From Rhizobacter terrae (lineage in GTDB: Bacteria > Pseudomonadota > Gammaproteobacteria > Burkholderiales > Burkholderiaceae_C), in contig NZ_QUSW01000001.1 of NCBI RefSeq assembly GCF_003852895.1, forward strand, positions 124,001 to 188,000: DNA of 64,000 bases, given 5' to 3'. Positions 1 through 9,340 of the stretch are shown here, piece after piece. A model generated the notes under the pieces. It worked only from the letters and a program-made list of their open reading frames with translations. It ran no database searches and was not told where the DNA came from. The position numbers were made by a program, and so were the translations under genes. Each line of letters opens with the position of its first letter. Position 1 is the first letter of the stretch.

Positions 1-1128
1 CACTTCTACGCCGGCACCCACGGCCAGTCCTTGCGCGACAAGGCGCAGGCCGCCTTGAACAACGGCGCGGCGCTGTTCGTCACGGAGTGGGGCTCCGTGT
101 CCGCGAGCGGCGATGGTGCCGTCAACAGTGCCGAGACCTGGGCCTGGGTCGACTTCATGAAGGCCCGCGGCATCAGCAACGCCAACTGGGCCTTGAATGA
201 CAAGGCCGAGGGTGCGTCCGCCCTGGTGCCGGGCGCCAGCACGCAGGGCGGGTGGCCCAGCTCCCAGCTGACGACCTCGGGCACGCTGGCCAAGCAGATC
301 GTGAGCACCTGGCCGGGCAATCCGGGGCCGGGGTGCACCACCGTCCCCGTGCCGGGCACCGTGCAGGCCGAGGCCTACTGCAACATGTCCGGCGTGCAGA
401 CGGAACCCACCACCGACGCCGGCGGCGGACTGAACGTCGGGTACATCGACACCGGCGACTGGATGACCTACGACATTGACGTGCCGGCGGCCGGCACCTA
501 CGAAGTCAAGTACCGGGTGGCCAGCCTCGGCTCAGGTGGTGTCATCCAACTCGAAAAGGCAGGCGGGCAGCCGGTCTACGGCACGGTATCGGTTCCGCAG
601 ACGGGCGGATGGCAGACCTGGACGGACGTGTCGCATCGCGTGACCTTGCCGGCCGGCAAGCAGAGCATCGCGATCGTCGCCAAGGCGGGAGGCTTCAACG
701 TCAACTGGCTCGACATCCGCTCCGTGGACGGCAACGATCCTTCAGTGGTGACGATCCAGGCGGAGTCTTTTGATGCGATGCATGGCGTGCAGACTGAAAC
801 CACCTCCGACGCCGGTGGCGGATTGAACGTCGGCTACCTGGATGCGGGCGACTGGCTGTCCTACCCGAGCGTCAACATCCCGGCCTCGGGCAGCTATGTC
901 GTCGAATACCGCGTGGCCAGCCTGAACGGAGGCGGCAACCTCACCCTGGAGGAAGCCGGCGGGAGCGTGGCCTATGGCTCGATCAACGTTCCCAGCACGG
1001 GTGGGTGGCAGAACTGGGTGACCATCCGCCACACCGTCCAACTCACCGCAGGCAACCACAAGTTCGGCATCGCCATTCGAAACGGCGGATGGAACCTGAA
1101 CTGGTTCCGCATCAGCCGAGCCTCGTAG
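1..1128 (+). CDS. GH5 endoglucanase, C-terminal part, with two CBM6 domains (5' end outside window)
   Basis: The frame is open from base 1, so the start and most of the catalytic barrel lie upstream; 375 codons remain. The fragment opens with the end of a glycoside hydrolase family 5 domain: LFVTEWGSV holds the family nucleophile Glu (codon 29 of the fragment). Two carbohydrate-binding modules of family 6 follow, roughly codons 119-240 and 249-375. Each has the QAE start, a GGGLNVGY loop, a TGDW/AGDW strand and a WNVNW/NLNW end. GH5 enzymes of this type cut internal beta-1,4-glucan bonds outside the cell; CBM6 modules bind cellulose, xylan or mixed glucans. The next gene, 30 bp on, is a second GH5 enzyme, so the two probably work on the same polymer. 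The exact substrate cannot be told from the sequence. Confidence 0.88.
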   Translation, partial: HFYAGTHGQSLRDKAQAALNNGAALFVTEWGSVSASGDGAVNSAETWAWVDFMKARGISNANWALNDKAEGASALVPGASTQGGWPSSQLTTSGTLAKQIVSTWPGNPGPGCTTVPVPGTVQAEAYCNMSGVQTEPTTDAGGGLNVGYIDTGDWMTYDIDVPAAGTYEVKYRVASLGSGGVIQLEKAGGQPVYGTVSVPQTGGWQTWTDVSHRVTLPAGKQSIAIVAKAGGFNVNWLDIRSVDGNDPSVVTIQAESFDAMHGVQTETTSDAGGGLNVGYLDAGDWLSYPSVNIPASGSYVVEYRVASLNGGGNLTLEEAGGSVAYGSINVPSTGGWQNWVTIRHTVQLTAGNHKFGIAIRNGGWNLNWFRISRAS

Positions 1129-1158
1129 ACCTCGCCGCATTCACCAGGAGACACTCTC

Positions 1159-2631
1159 ATGGCAACACCTTCTCCATCATCGACAGGTTCACGCGCCCTG
1201 CGCGCGACGCTCACTGCGCTCGCCTTGAGCCTGAGCGCGGCCGCACAGGCCTACAGCGTCTCGGCCGGGCGCATTCACGACGACGCGGGGGCCATCGTCA
1301 CCTTGCGTGGCGTGAACTGGTTCGGCTTCGAGACCGACGTGCTCGCGCCCCACGGCCTGTGGTCCCGCAACCTGGGCGACATGCTCGACCAGATGAAGGG
1401 CCTGGGCTTCAACGCCGTGCGCCTGCCGGTGTGCCCGGCCACGCTTCGCGGCTCGCCGGTGAGCGGCATCGACTACGCGCGCAACCCGACGCTGCAGGGA
1501 CTGAACAGCCTGCAGGTGCTCGACGCCGTGATCGCCGCCATGGAAACCCGCGGCATGCACTACCTGCTGGACCATCACCGTCCCGATTGCCAGGCCATCT
1601 CCGAGCTCTGGTACACCTCCGGCTACTCCGAAGCGCAGTGGATCGCGGACCTGGAGTTCATGTCCGCCCGCTACAAGGACCGGCCGCACTTCCTCGGCAT
1701 GGACTTGAAGAACGAGCCGCATGGCGCGGCCACCTGGGGCAGCGGCAATGCATCGACCGACTGGAACACCGCCGCGGAGAAAGCCGGCCGCGCGGTGCTG
1801 GCCAAGGCGCCGAATGCGCTCGTCTTCGTCGAAGGCATCGGGCAGACGGGCTACTGCACCAGCAACACCGCCAACACCTGGTGGGGCGGCAACATCGGGC
1901 CGCAGTCGTGCAGGCCGCTGAACCTGCCGGCCAACCGGCTCGTGCTGTCGCCGCACGTCTACGGGCCGGACGTCTATGCGCAGCCCTATTTCTCCGCCGG
2001 CGACTTCCCGTCCAACATGCCGGCGATCTGGGATGCGCACTTCGGCTCGCAGGCCGCCAGCGGATACGCGGTCGCCGTCGGCGAGACCGGCGGCAAGTAC
2101 GGCACGGGTGATCCGAAGGACAAGGTCTTCCAGCAGGCCTTGTTCAAGTACCTCAAGCAGCGCGGCATCCTCGACCTCTTCTACTGGTCGTGGAATCCGA
2201 ACAGCGGCGACACGGGCGGGATCCTGAACGACGACTGGACCACGGTGCGCGAAGACAAGATGGCCTTGCTGCGCGACTACTGGTCTGGCAACACGCCGCC
2301 ACCGCCGCCACCGCCGCCACCGCCGCCACCGCCGCCACCACCTCCCCCTCCACCACCGCCGCCCCCTCCCCCGCCTCCGCCGTCACCTGATGTGAAGGTG
2401 ACCACCACCAGCGATTGGGGCGCGGGCTATTGCGCCAACGTGGACGTCCACAACAACGGCACCGCGGCGTGGACGTGGAACGTGAACGTGACCATCCAGG
2501 GCACTGTGTCGCAGGCCTGGAACGTGGTGTGGACGCAGTCGGGCAATCAGCTCAAGGGCAGCGGCGTGAGCTGGAACGCCACGCTCGCGCCGGGTGCGAC
2601 GGCCCAGTTCGGCTTCTGCTCCAACCGCTAA
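1159..2631 (+). CDS. Secreted GH5 endoglucanase with poly-proline linker and CBM2
   Basis: 490 aa. Signal peptide at about 1-31 (hydrophobic stretch ending SAAAQA). GH5 catalytic domain about 33-375: acid/base Glu186 in DLKNEPHG and nucleophile Glu309 in VGETGGKYG, with the RLPVCP and DHHRPD motifs of the family. A run of 29 prolines (380-408) links it to a C-terminal family 2 cellulose-binding module (about 411-490) that contains the usual surface tryptophans and a Cys near each end. The start is set by AGGAGA 8 bases upstream of the ATG. Predicted to hydrolyse cellulose or related beta-glucans in the medium; export beyond the inner membrane would need the type II pathway, which is not in this window. 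It follows the first GH5 gene in the same direction and may share its transcript. Confidence 0.93.
   Translation: MATPSPSSTGSRALRATLTALALSLSAAAQAYSVSAGRIHDDAGAIVTLRGVNWFGFETDVLAPHGLWSRNLGDMLDQMKGLGFNAVRLPVCPATLRGSPVSGIDYARNPTLQGLNSLQVLDAVIAAMETRGMHYLLDHHRPDCQAISELWYTSGYSEAQWIADLEFMSARYKDRPHFLGMDLKNEPHGAATWGSGNASTDWNTAAEKAGRAVLAKAPNALVFVEGIGQTGYCTSNTANTWWGGNIGPQSCRPLNLPANRLVLSPHVYGPDVYAQPYFSAGDFPSNMPAIWDAHFGSQAASGYAVAVGETGGKYGTGDPKDKVFQQALFKYLKQRGILDLFYWSWNPNSGDTGGILNDDWTTVREDKMALLRDYWSGNTPPPPPPPPPPPPPPPPPPPPPPPPPPPPPSPDVKVTTTSDWGAGYCANVDVHNNGTAAWTWNVNVTIQGTVSQAWNVVWTQSGNQLKGSGVSWNATLAPGATAQFGFCSNR
2296..2382 (+). repeat. Proline-codon microsatellite encoding the cellulase linker
   Basis: 29 consecutive proline codons. 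The first half is a near-perfect CCG/CCA alternation, the second a mix of CCT, CCC, CCA and CCG. The run stays in frame and links the GH5 and CBM2 domains. Low-complexity tracts of this sort are prone to slippage, so linker length may differ between strains. Confidence 0.95.
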
Positions 2632-2632
2632 T

Positions 2633-3172
2633 TCATTTCACGTAGACGATGTCGGCGCGGCGGTTCTGGTGCCAGGCCGCTTCGTCATGCGCGGTGGCCA
2701 TGGGCTTCTCTTCGCCGAAGCTCACGGCTTCGACCTGCGTGTCCTTCACGCCCATCAGTTGCAGCGCCTTCTTCACCGCCTCGGCACGACGCTGGCCCAG
2801 CGCCAGGTTGTATTCGGCACTGCCGCGCTCGTCGGCGTTGCCCTGCACGACGACCTTCAGCGACGACGCATGCGAGAGGTATTCGCCGTGGCGCTGCACC
2901 ACCGGCTGCCATTCCTTGGCGATGACCGAATCGTCGAACTCGAAGAACACGCTGTGCTCGCGGTTGAGCGCGCTGTTGGGGTCCAGGTGCAAAGCCACCT
3001 GGGACGACTGGGCCGGTGCCGCCACCGCGGGCGTGCTGGTCGCGGGCTGGGCAGCTTTGGCCGGCGCCGCCTGTGCGACCGGAGCCGCAGCCGGAGCCAC
3101 CGGCGTGCTGGAGCAGGCCGACATGAGAACGGGGACGAGAAGCGATGCCCCAACGACAGTCAAACGACGCAT
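2633..3172 (-). CDS. Pal-like OmpA-family lipoprotein
   Basis: 179 aa. Begins MRRLTVVGASLLVPVLMSAC, a lipoprotein signal with the modified Cys at about 20, then an Ala/Pro-rich spacer, then an OmpA-like peptidoglycan-binding domain (about 75-179) with FFEFDDS, the GNADERGSAEYN loop and QRRAEAVKKAL. These are the diaminopimelate-contact motifs of peptidoglycan-associated lipoproteins. It would tether the outer membrane to the cell wall. The start was chosen because GAGGAAAG lies 5 bases before this ATG; the longer open frame upstream has no lipoprotein signal. tolQRAB and ybgF are not adjacent, so this may be a paralogue rather than the pal of the Tol system. It converges with the cellulase gene, with stops only 1 base apart. 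Confidence 0.88.
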   Translation of the reverse strand: MRRLTVVGASLLVPVLMSACSSTPVAPAAAPVAQAAPAKAAQPATSTPAVAAPAQSSQVALHLDPNSALNREHSVFFEFDDSVIAKEWQPVVQRHGEYLSHASSLKVVVQGNADERGSAEYNLALGQRRAEAVKKALQLMGVKDTQVEAVSFGEEKPMATAHDEAAWHQNRRADIVYVK

Positions 3173-3339
3173 GTGAACTTTCCTCAGTGGTGAACAAGCC
3201 GCGCTCGTTGCGGCGCGGTCCGCAAATGCATCTTCGTCAAAATACATTTGTCCAAATATTATCGCTTTCACCAGCCGTGTGCCGTCCGCTTCCCGACGAA
3301 CGGCCTCGCCAGATCGAGAACAAGTTGGCTACACTGCGC
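3173..3339. other. Divergent intergenic region between the Pal-like gene and the dadA riboswitch
   Basis: Holds a locally AT-rich patch around 3235-3262, unlike the surrounding high-G+C sequence, as expected for the promoters of the two divergent units. No box matches the sigma-70 consensus well enough to name. No open frame here is credible. Confidence 0.5.
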
Positions 3340-3522
3340 CGGTCAGGAGAAGTCCGGCCGCGGCCGGCTACCGAAGGCGCAACCCCGAAACGCTCAGGTC
3401 CCGTACTGGCACACCATTGAATCGAGCTGGAGAGCGCCGTTGCAACAGACGGCCGCCGAAGGGGCAAGCCGTGGCGCGGGTGCGCAGCGGTCGAATCTCT
3501 CAGGCAAAAGGACAGCGGGGCC
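3340..3522 (+). promoter_or_regulatory. Tandem glycine riboswitch (two aptamers)
   Basis: Aptamer 1 (about 3340-3413) has GGAGAA, then CCGAAGGCGCAA and GAAACGCTCAGGT. Aptamer 2 (about 3424-3522) has the textbook core: GGAGAGCGCCG, CGCCGAAGGGGCAA, then AATCTCTCAGGCAAAAGGAC. A short linker joins them. This is the paired architecture of glycine-binding riboswitches. Just downstream, CACCGG/CCGGTG form a strong hairpin (about 3527-3543) that could be the expression platform in front of the dadA Shine-Dalgarno. Glycine switches usually turn genes on when glycine is plentiful; the direction here is inferred. Confidence 0.92.
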
Positions 3523-3571
3523 CATCACCGGTCATGCCGGTGGGGGGCCTTGGTCGCGGAGTCCTCTTGCC

Positions 3572-4828
3572 ATGAAAGTCATCGTTCTCGGAGCCGGTGT
3601 GATCGGCGTCACCACGGCCTGGTACCTCAACCGCGCCGGTCATGAAGTCACCGTGCTGGAGCGCAACGCGGCCGCCGCCTGCGAGACCAGCTTCGCCAAC
3701 GGCGGGCAGATCTCGGTCAGCCATGCCGAGCCTTGGGCCAACCCATCGGCCCCCTGGAAAGTGCTGAAGTGGCTGGGCCGGGACGACGCCCCGCTGCTGT
3801 TCCGACTGCGCGCCGATCCGGCGCAATGGCGCTGGATGCTGCGCTTCCTGCTCGAATGCGCCGCCGGCCGCTCGCGCGCCAACATGATCCAGCTGCTGCG
3901 GCTGGGCACGCACAGCCGGACTTGCCTGCAGCAGCTGCGCCGCGAGCTGTCCATCGACTACGACCAGCGCACGCAAGGCATCCTGCACTTCTACACCGAT
4001 GCCCGCGAGTTCGACGCCGCCATCGAGCCGGCGCGTGTGATGCGCGAGCTGGGCTGCGAGCGACGAGTGATCGACCGCGACGAGGTGCTGCGCATCGAGC
4101 CGGCGATGGCGGCGATCGCCTCGCGCATCGTGGGCGCGACCTACACCAGCGAGGACGAATCCGGCGACGTGCATCGCTTCACCACGGCGCTGGCCGAGCA
4201 TGCCGCCAAGGCCGGGGTGGTGTTCCGCCACGGCGTGCGCGTGCAGGCCCTGCACACTCGCGCCGGCCAGGCCGATGGCGTCGAGGTCGCACGCGAGGAC
4301 GGCGGCTACGAGACGCTGCACGCCGATGCCTTCGTCGTGGCGATGGGCAGCCACAGCACGGCCTTGCTGCGCAGCGCGGGCATCGACGTGCCGGTGTACC
4401 CCGCCAAGGGCTACTCCGCCACGCTGCCAGTGATCGATGAGTCCCGGGCGCCCAGCGTTTCGCTCACCGACGACGAGTACAAGCTCGTCTTCTCGCGCCT
4501 GGGCAATCGCCTGCGCGTGGCCGGCACGGCAGAGCTCAGTGGGCACAGCCTGGCGTTGAACCGCACGCGCTGCGAAGCCATCGTCAAGCGGGCGCTGGAA
4601 GTCTTCCCTGGCTGCAGCCGTCCTGAGCTGGCCAGCTTCTGGGCGGGCCTGCGCCCGGCAACCCCGGGCAACGTGCCGCTGATCGGCCCGTCGCGGCTGA
4701 AGCGCCTGTTCCTCAACACCGGCCACGGCACGCTGGGTTGGACACATGCCTGCGGGTCTGCCCAGGCACTGGCCGACCTGGTGTCCGGCCGCCGCCCGGA
4801 GGTGGATTTCGCCTTCCTTCGAATCTAG
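3572..4828 (+). CDS. dadA: D-amino acid dehydrogenase (DadA-type FAD oxidoreductase), glycine-riboswitch controlled
   Basis: 418 aa, the usual length for the small subunit of D-amino acid dehydrogenase. The N-terminus has the FAD dinucleotide fold GAGVIG (residues 7-12) followed by the DadA signature ETSFANGGQIS; the C-terminus has GLRPATPGNVPLIG and the GHGTLGWT FAD-contact segment. Members deaminate D-amino acids to 2-oxo acids and pass electrons to the respiratory chain at the inner membrane. The ATG lies 10 bases after GGAG. The frame is open further upstream but that part is the riboswitch. Control by a glycine sensor suggests glycine, or D-amino acids co-metabolised with it, as the true substrate; this is inference. 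No alanine racemase gene is beside it. Confidence 0.88.
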   Translation: MKVIVLGAGVIGVTTAWYLNRAGHEVTVLERNAAAACETSFANGGQISVSHAEPWANPSAPWKVLKWLGRDDAPLLFRLRADPAQWRWMLRFLLECAAGRSRANMIQLLRLGTHSRTCLQQLRRELSIDYDQRTQGILHFYTDAREFDAAIEPARVMRELGCERRVIDRDEVLRIEPAMAAIASRIVGATYTSEDESGDVHRFTTALAEHAAKAGVVFRHGVRVQALHTRAGQADGVEVAREDGGYETLHADAFVVAMGSHSTALLRSAGIDVPVYPAKGYSATLPVIDESRAPSVSLTDDEYKLVFSRLGNRLRVAGTAELSGHSLALNRTRCEAIVKRALEVFPGCSRPELASFWAGLRPATPGNVPLIGPSRLKRLFLNTGHGTLGWTHACGSAQALADLVSGRRPEVDFAFLRI

Positions 4829-4910
4829 GGTTTTCACCAACCAGACACAGGGTCGAGCCGCCAATCCCTCGAATTGGACGATTTATTCCTAATTTGTATT
4901 TTGTTCATAT

Positions 4911-4937
4911 TCAAGAGATCTGCGGCAGAGTCGATAC
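4911..4937 (+). promoter_or_regulatory. FliA (sigma-28) type promoter of the chemoreceptor gene
   Basis: TCAAGAGA, an 11-base spacer, then GTCGATAC. The -10 part matches 6 of 8 positions of the sigma-28 consensus GCCGATAA and the -35 starts with the TCAAG form often seen in Betaproteobacteria. It sits 30 bases before the chemoreceptor ATG. Confidence 0.6.
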
Positions 4938-4967
4938 CGTAGAAACCAGACCTACGGACCTCTCAAC

Positions 4968-6533
4968 ATGACCCTGTTCAAAAACCTCCGGATCGGAACG
5001 AGACTGTCCCTGGTGCTGGCCTGCGTGCTGGTGATGTTGTGCGGCGTGGCGGGTGTCGGCATCTGGGGCATCGGAACCCTCTATCGAATGACGGACCACG
5101 TGCTGACCCAGGACGTGCGCCTGGCCCAGTTGGCGGGCGACATCCAGAACCTGGTGCTGCAGGAGCGCCGCTTCGAGAAGGATGCCTTCATCAACATGGC
5201 CGATGCCGACAAGATGGCCTCGTACGTGAAGAAGTGGCAGGCGGCCCGCGGCACGCTGGACCAGACCATCGGCGAGGCCGGCAAGCTGAAGCTGGACGGC
5301 ACCGACCGGCAGGGGCTGGAAGACATTGCCAGCCACCTCAAGGTGTATGCCGGCGGCTTCGAAGGGACGATGTCGCGCATCGCCTCCGGCGACATCAAGA
5401 CCACGCAGGACGCCAATGCCGACCTGGCCAAGGTCAAGGCCTCGGTGCACGGCATGGAGACAACGAGCGACGCAATGAGCGACCGCGCCGCCAAGCGCGC
5501 CGCCCAGGCCACGGCGGTGGTCGAAGGCGTGCGCTCGCAGGCACAGACCATGCAGCTGGCGCTGGCGGGCCTCGGCATCGTGCTGGCGGTGGTGTTCTGC
5601 GTGCTGGTCACGCGCTCCATCACCCATCCCCTGGCCGAGGCCGTGAAGGTGGCGGAAACCGTGGCTTCCGGCGACCTCACCTCGACCATCGAGGTGCACA
5701 GCAAGGACGAGACCGGCCAGCTCATGGCCGCGCTCAAGCGCATGAACGACAGTCTGGTGCGCATCGTCGGCGAGGTGCGCGACGCCTCGGACTGCATCGC
5801 CACCGGCACCTCACAGATCTCGGTGGGCAACGCGGACCTGAGCCAGCGCACCGAGGAACAGGCCAGCAACCTTCAGCAGACGGCGGCGTCAATGGAGCAG
5901 ATCACCGCCACGGTCAAGCAGAACTGCGACACCGCTCGGCAGGCCACGCAGCTGGCCACCAGCGCCACGCAGGTGGCCGCGCAAGGCGGCGAGGTGGTGG
6001 GCCAGGTGGTGCAGACCATGGAAGGCATTGCCACCGCGTCGCGCAAGATCTCCGACATCATCGGCGTGATCGACGGCATCGCGTTCCAGACCAACATCCT
6101 CGCGCTGAATGCGGCGGTGGAAGCGGCGCGTGCCGGCGAACAGGGCCGAGGCTTCGCGGTGGTGGCGGGCGAAGTGCGCTCGCTGGCCCAGCGCTCGGCC
6201 CAGGCGGCGCGCGAGATCAAGAGCCTCATCGGCGACAGCGTGAGCAAGGTGGAAGCGGGCACCTCGCTCGTGGCCACCGCCGGCAGCACCATGGGGGACA
6301 TCGTGAACCAGGTGCGCCGCGTGAGCGACCTGATCAACGAGATCGCCTACGCCAGCGAGGAGCAGACCACGGGCATCGGGCAGATCGGCACGGCCGTGAA
6401 CCAGCTCGACGAGGTGACGCAGCAGAACGCCGCGTTGGTGGAAGAGTCGGCCGCCGCGGCCGAGAGCCTCAAGCACCAGGCCGTCGCGCTCACCAGCACG
6501 GTGGCCGTGTTCAAGGTGAACGCGGCCGCGTGA
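4968..6533 (+). CDS. Methyl-accepting chemotaxis protein
   Basis: 521 aa. TM1 about 10-32, periplasmic sensor about 33-188 (all-helical, four-helix-bundle type), TM2 about 190-212, HAMP about 213-265, then the signalling domain with the conserved hairpin tip [20 protein letters not shown] and the methylation helices rich in Glu/Gln/Ala. Members relay ligand binding to CheA and CheW. There is no C-terminal NWETF-like pentapeptide for CheR tethering; the protein ends VFKVNAAA. The ligand is not known. A sigma-28-like promoter precedes it and a hairpin terminator follows, so it is a single-gene unit of the flagellar/chemotaxis regulon. Confidence 0.95.
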   Translation: MTLFKNLRIGTRLSLVLACVLVMLCGVAGVGIWGIGTLYRMTDHVLTQDVRLAQLAGDIQNLVLQERRFEKDAFINMADADKMASYVKKWQAARGTLDQTIGEAGKLKLDGTDRQGLEDIASHLKVYAGGFEGTMSRIASGDIKTTQDANADLAKVKASVHGMETTSDAMSDRAAKRAAQATAVVEGVRSQAQTMQLALAGLGIVLAVVFCVLVTRSITHPLAEAVKVAETVASGDLTSTIEVHSKDETGQLMAALKRMNDSLVRIVGEVRDASDCIATGTSQISVGNADLSQRTEEQASNLQQTAASMEQITATVKQNCDTARQATQLATSATQVAAQGGEVVGQVVQTMEGIATASRKISDIIGVIDGIAFQTNILALNAAVEAARAGEQGRGFAVVAGEVRSLAQRSAQAAREIKSLIGDSVSKVEAGTSLVATAGSTMGDIVNQVRRVSDLINEIAYASEEQTTGIGQIGTAVNQLDEVTQQNAALVEESAAAAESLKHQAVALTSTVAVFKVNAAA

Positions 6534-6547
6534 TCCGCCAAAAAACA

Positions 6548-6572
6548 AAGCGGGCCGTGATGGCCCGCCTTG
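6548..6572. terminator. Bidirectional hairpin terminator between the chemoreceptor gene and alaS
   Basis: Perfect 7-bp stem GCGGGCC/GGCCCGC with loop GTGAT, flanked by A-rich sequence on the left and a T-containing tail on the right. It lies between two convergent genes and can serve both. Confidence 0.75.
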
Positions 6573-6596
6573 TTCCTTTCGCGGCGTGACGGTGGA

Positions 6597-9224
6597 TCAG
6601 ACCTTCTGTGCCACCCAGCCCTGCACGGACTCCAGCGCCGCGGCCAGCTTCGAAGGATCGGTGCCACCGGCCATGGCCAGGTCCGGCTTGCCGCCGCCCT
6701 TGCCGCCGACCTGCTGCGCCACGAAGTTCACCAGCTCACCGGCCTTGACCTTGCCGATGCTGTCGTTGGTGACGCCCGCAGCGAGCTGCACCTTGCCGCC
6801 CTCCACCGCCGCCAGCACGATGGCCGCGGTCTTGAGCTTGTCCTTGAGCTTGTCCATGGTCTCGCGCAGCGCCTTGGCATCCGCGCCTTCGAGCATGGCA
6901 GCCAGCACCTTCAGGCCCTTCACGTCCACGGCCTTGGCGAGCAGTTCGTCGCCTTGGGCGGATGCGAGCTTGCCCTTGAGCGCGGTGAGTTCCTTCTCCA
7001 GCGCACGGACCTGTTCGAGCACGTTGGCCACCCGAGCCGGCACTTCGGCCGGCGCCACCTTCAGCGAACCCGCCAGGCCGTTCACGGTCTGCTCGAGGCT
7101 GCGCAAGTAGTCCAGCGCGTTCTCGCCGGTCACCGCTTCCACCCGGCGAATGCCCGCGGCCACGCCGCCTTCGGCGACGATCTTGAACAGGCCGATGTCC
7201 CCCGTGCGCCCGACGTGCGTGCCGCCGCAGAGCTCCTTGCTGGAGCCGATGCTCAACACCCGCACGGTGTCGCCGTACTTCTCGCCGAAGAGCATCATCG
7301 CGCCGCTCTTCTGGGCATCGTCCAGCGCCATCACTTCGGCCTTGGCGCCCGCGTTGGCCAGGATTTCGGCATTGACGATGGCTTCCACCTTGGCAATCTG
7401 CTCGTCGGTCATCGGGCCGGTGTGCGCGAAGTCGAAGCGGGTGCGCTCGGCGTTGACCAGCGAGCCCTTTTGCTGCACGTGAGCGCCCAGCACTTCGCGC
7501 AGCGCCTTGTGCATCAGGTGAGTCGCGCTGTGGTTGCGCACGGTCCTGGCGCGGCGCTCGGCATCGACCTTGGCGATGAACATGTCACCCACCCTGACCT
7601 CGCCTTCGGCCACGGTGCCGTGGTGGCCGAACACGTCGGCCTGGATCTTCAGCGTGTCGTCGACGATCACGCGCGTGGTGGCATTGCGGAACTCACCGGC
7701 ATCGCCGGCCTGGCCGCCGCTCTCGGCATAGAACGGCGTGTGGTCGAGCACGACCACCACGTCGTCGCCGGCACGCGCGAAGTCGACGGGGCTGCCGTCG
7801 ACGTAGACAGCCGTGACCTTGGCGCCTTCGCGCACCAACTCGTCGTAGCCGTGGAAGGTGGTCGGCGCACCTTCGTAGGCCAAGCCCTGCGCCATCTTGA
7901 ACTTGCCCGCCTCGCGGCCGCCCTTCTTCTGCTGCTCCAGAAGCTCGTCGAAACGTGCCTTGTCCACAGTCAGGCCGCGCTCGCGGCACACATCCGCCGT
8001 CAGGTCGACCGGGAAGCCGTAGGTGTCATGGAGCTTGAACGCGGTGTCGCCATCGAGCACGGCAGGCTTGGCCGCCAGCGCGCTCTCGAGGATTTCCATG
8101 CCCCGCTCGATGGTCTGGAAGAAACGTTCTTCTTCCTGCTTGAGCACCTCGGTTGCGCGAGCAGCCCCGGCGCGCAGCTCGGGGTAGGCCTCGCCCATCT
8201 GCTCGACCAGCGCCGGCACCAGCGTGTAGAAGAAGGGCTTGCGGGCACCGAGCTTGTAGCCGTGGCGGATCGCCCGGCGCGCGATGCGGCGCAGCACGTA
8301 GCCGCGGCCCGCGTTGCCCGGGATCACGCCGTCCACCACCGTGAACGTGCAGGCGCGAATGTGATCGGCAATCACCTTCAGGCTTGGCGAGTCCTTGTCG
8401 CAGTCGCCGCCGCCTGCGGCATCGACGGCCTTCTTCGCGGCCGCCAGCAAGGCGACGAACAAGTCGATCTCGTAGTTCGAATGCACGTGCTGCAGCACCG
8501 CGGTGATGCGCTCCAGGCCCATGCCGGTGTCCACGCTCGGCTTGGGCAGCTTGTGCATCACGCCGTCTTCGGTGCGGTTGAACTGCATGAAGACGTTATT
8601 CCAGATCTCGATGTAGCGGTCGCCGTCTTCGTCGGGCGAGCCCGGGGGGCCGCCGGGGATCTCCGGGCCGTGGTCGTAGAAGATCTCGGTGCAGGGGCCG
8701 CAGGGGCCCGTGTCGCCCATCATCCAGAAATTGTCCGAGGCGTAGCGCTTGCCCTTGTTGTTTCCGATGCGCACGATGCGCTCGGCCGGAACGCCGACCA
8801 CCTTGTTCCAGATGTCGTAGGCCTCGTCGTCTTCCGCGTAGACGGTGACCCAGAGCTTTTCCTTGGGCAGCTTGAAGACGTCCGTCAGCAGCTCCCAGGC
8901 GTACTGGATGGCGTCGTGCTTGAAGTAGTCGCCGAAGCTGAAGTTGCCCAGCATCTCGAAGAACGTGTGGTGGCGAGCGGTGTAGCCCACGTTGTCGAGG
9001 TCGTTGTGCTTGCCGCCGGCACGGATGCACTTCTGCGAGGTGGCGGCGCGGGTGTAGGGCCGCTTGTCGAAGCCGAGGAACACGTCCTTGAACTGGTTCA
9101 TGCCGGCGTTGGTGAACAGCAGCGTCGGATCGTCGCCCGGCACCACGGGGCTGGAGGCAACGATGGTGTGGCCCTTCGATTCGAAGAACTTCAGGAACGA
9201 CTGGCGGATTTCGGAGGCTTTCAT
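6597..9224 (-). CDS. alaS: Alanine--tRNA ligase
   Basis: 875 aa, full family length. Catalytic domain from residue 1 with [14 protein letters not shown] (motif 1 region), [18 protein letters not shown], and GMGLERI (motif 3). Next come the tRNA-recognition region, the editing domain with the zinc-binding HSATHL and [13 protein letters not shown] motifs, and the glycine-rich C-Ala domain. It charges tRNA-Ala and clears mischarged Ser and Gly. The ATG at [10 protein letters not shown] is the family start; the long open frame beyond it is not coding. It stands alone, convergent with the chemoreceptor gene. Confidence 0.98.
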   Translation of the reverse strand: MKASEIRQSFLKFFESKGHTIVASSPVVPGDDPTLLFTNAGMNQFKDVFLGFDKRPYTRAATSQKCIRAGGKHNDLDNVGYTARHHTFFEMLGNFSFGDYFKHDAIQYAWELLTDVFKLPKEKLWVTVYAEDDEAYDIWNKVVGVPAERIVRIGNNKGKRYASDNFWMMGDTGPCGPCTEIFYDHGPEIPGGPPGSPDEDGDRYIEIWNNVFMQFNRTEDGVMHKLPKPSVDTGMGLERITAVLQHVHSNYEIDLFVALLAAAKKAVDAAGGGDCDKDSPSLKVIADHIRACTFTVVDGVIPGNAGRGYVLRRIARRAIRHGYKLGARKPFFYTLVPALVEQMGEAYPELRAGAARATEVLKQEEERFFQTIERGMEILESALAAKPAVLDGDTAFKLHDTYGFPVDLTADVCRERGLTVDKARFDELLEQQKKGGREAGKFKMAQGLAYEGAPTTFHGYDELVREGAKVTAVYVDGSPVDFARAGDDVVVVLDHTPFYAESGGQAGDAGEFRNATTRVIVDDTLKIQADVFGHHGTVAEGEVRVGDMFIAKVDAERRARTVRNHSATHLMHKALREVLGAHVQQKGSLVNAERTRFDFAHTGPMTDEQIAKVEAIVNAEILANAGAKAEVMALDDAQKSGAMMLFGEKYGDTVRVLSIGSSKELCGGTHVGRTGDIGLFKIVAEGGVAAGIRRVEAVTGENALDYLRSLEQTVNGLAGSLKVAPAEVPARVANVLEQVRALEKELTALKGKLASAQGDELLAKAVDVKGLKVLAAMLEGADAKALRETMDKLKDKLKTAAIVLAAVEGGKVQLAAGVTNDSIGKVKAGELVNFVAQQVGGKGGGKPDLAMAGGTDPSKLAAALESVQGWVAQKV

Positions 9225-9340
9225 CCGGTGCTCTGGTGAATCTGTGGACAGGCCGAGCGGACGCGTTCGGCGAAACCCTGGATTATAGGAAGGCGGCCCC
9301 GCCCGACGCCTGGGGCGGGTGCTCCAGGGCGAGCACCGCG

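Noticed and set aside
3248-3571. N-terminal extension of DadA of 108 codons
   Set aside because: This stretch is the glycine riboswitch; DadA starts at the FAD-binding motif.
6570-9239. 889-codon open frame on the plus strand across alaS
   Set aside because: Antisense shadow of alaS; no domain, biased composition, no start signal.
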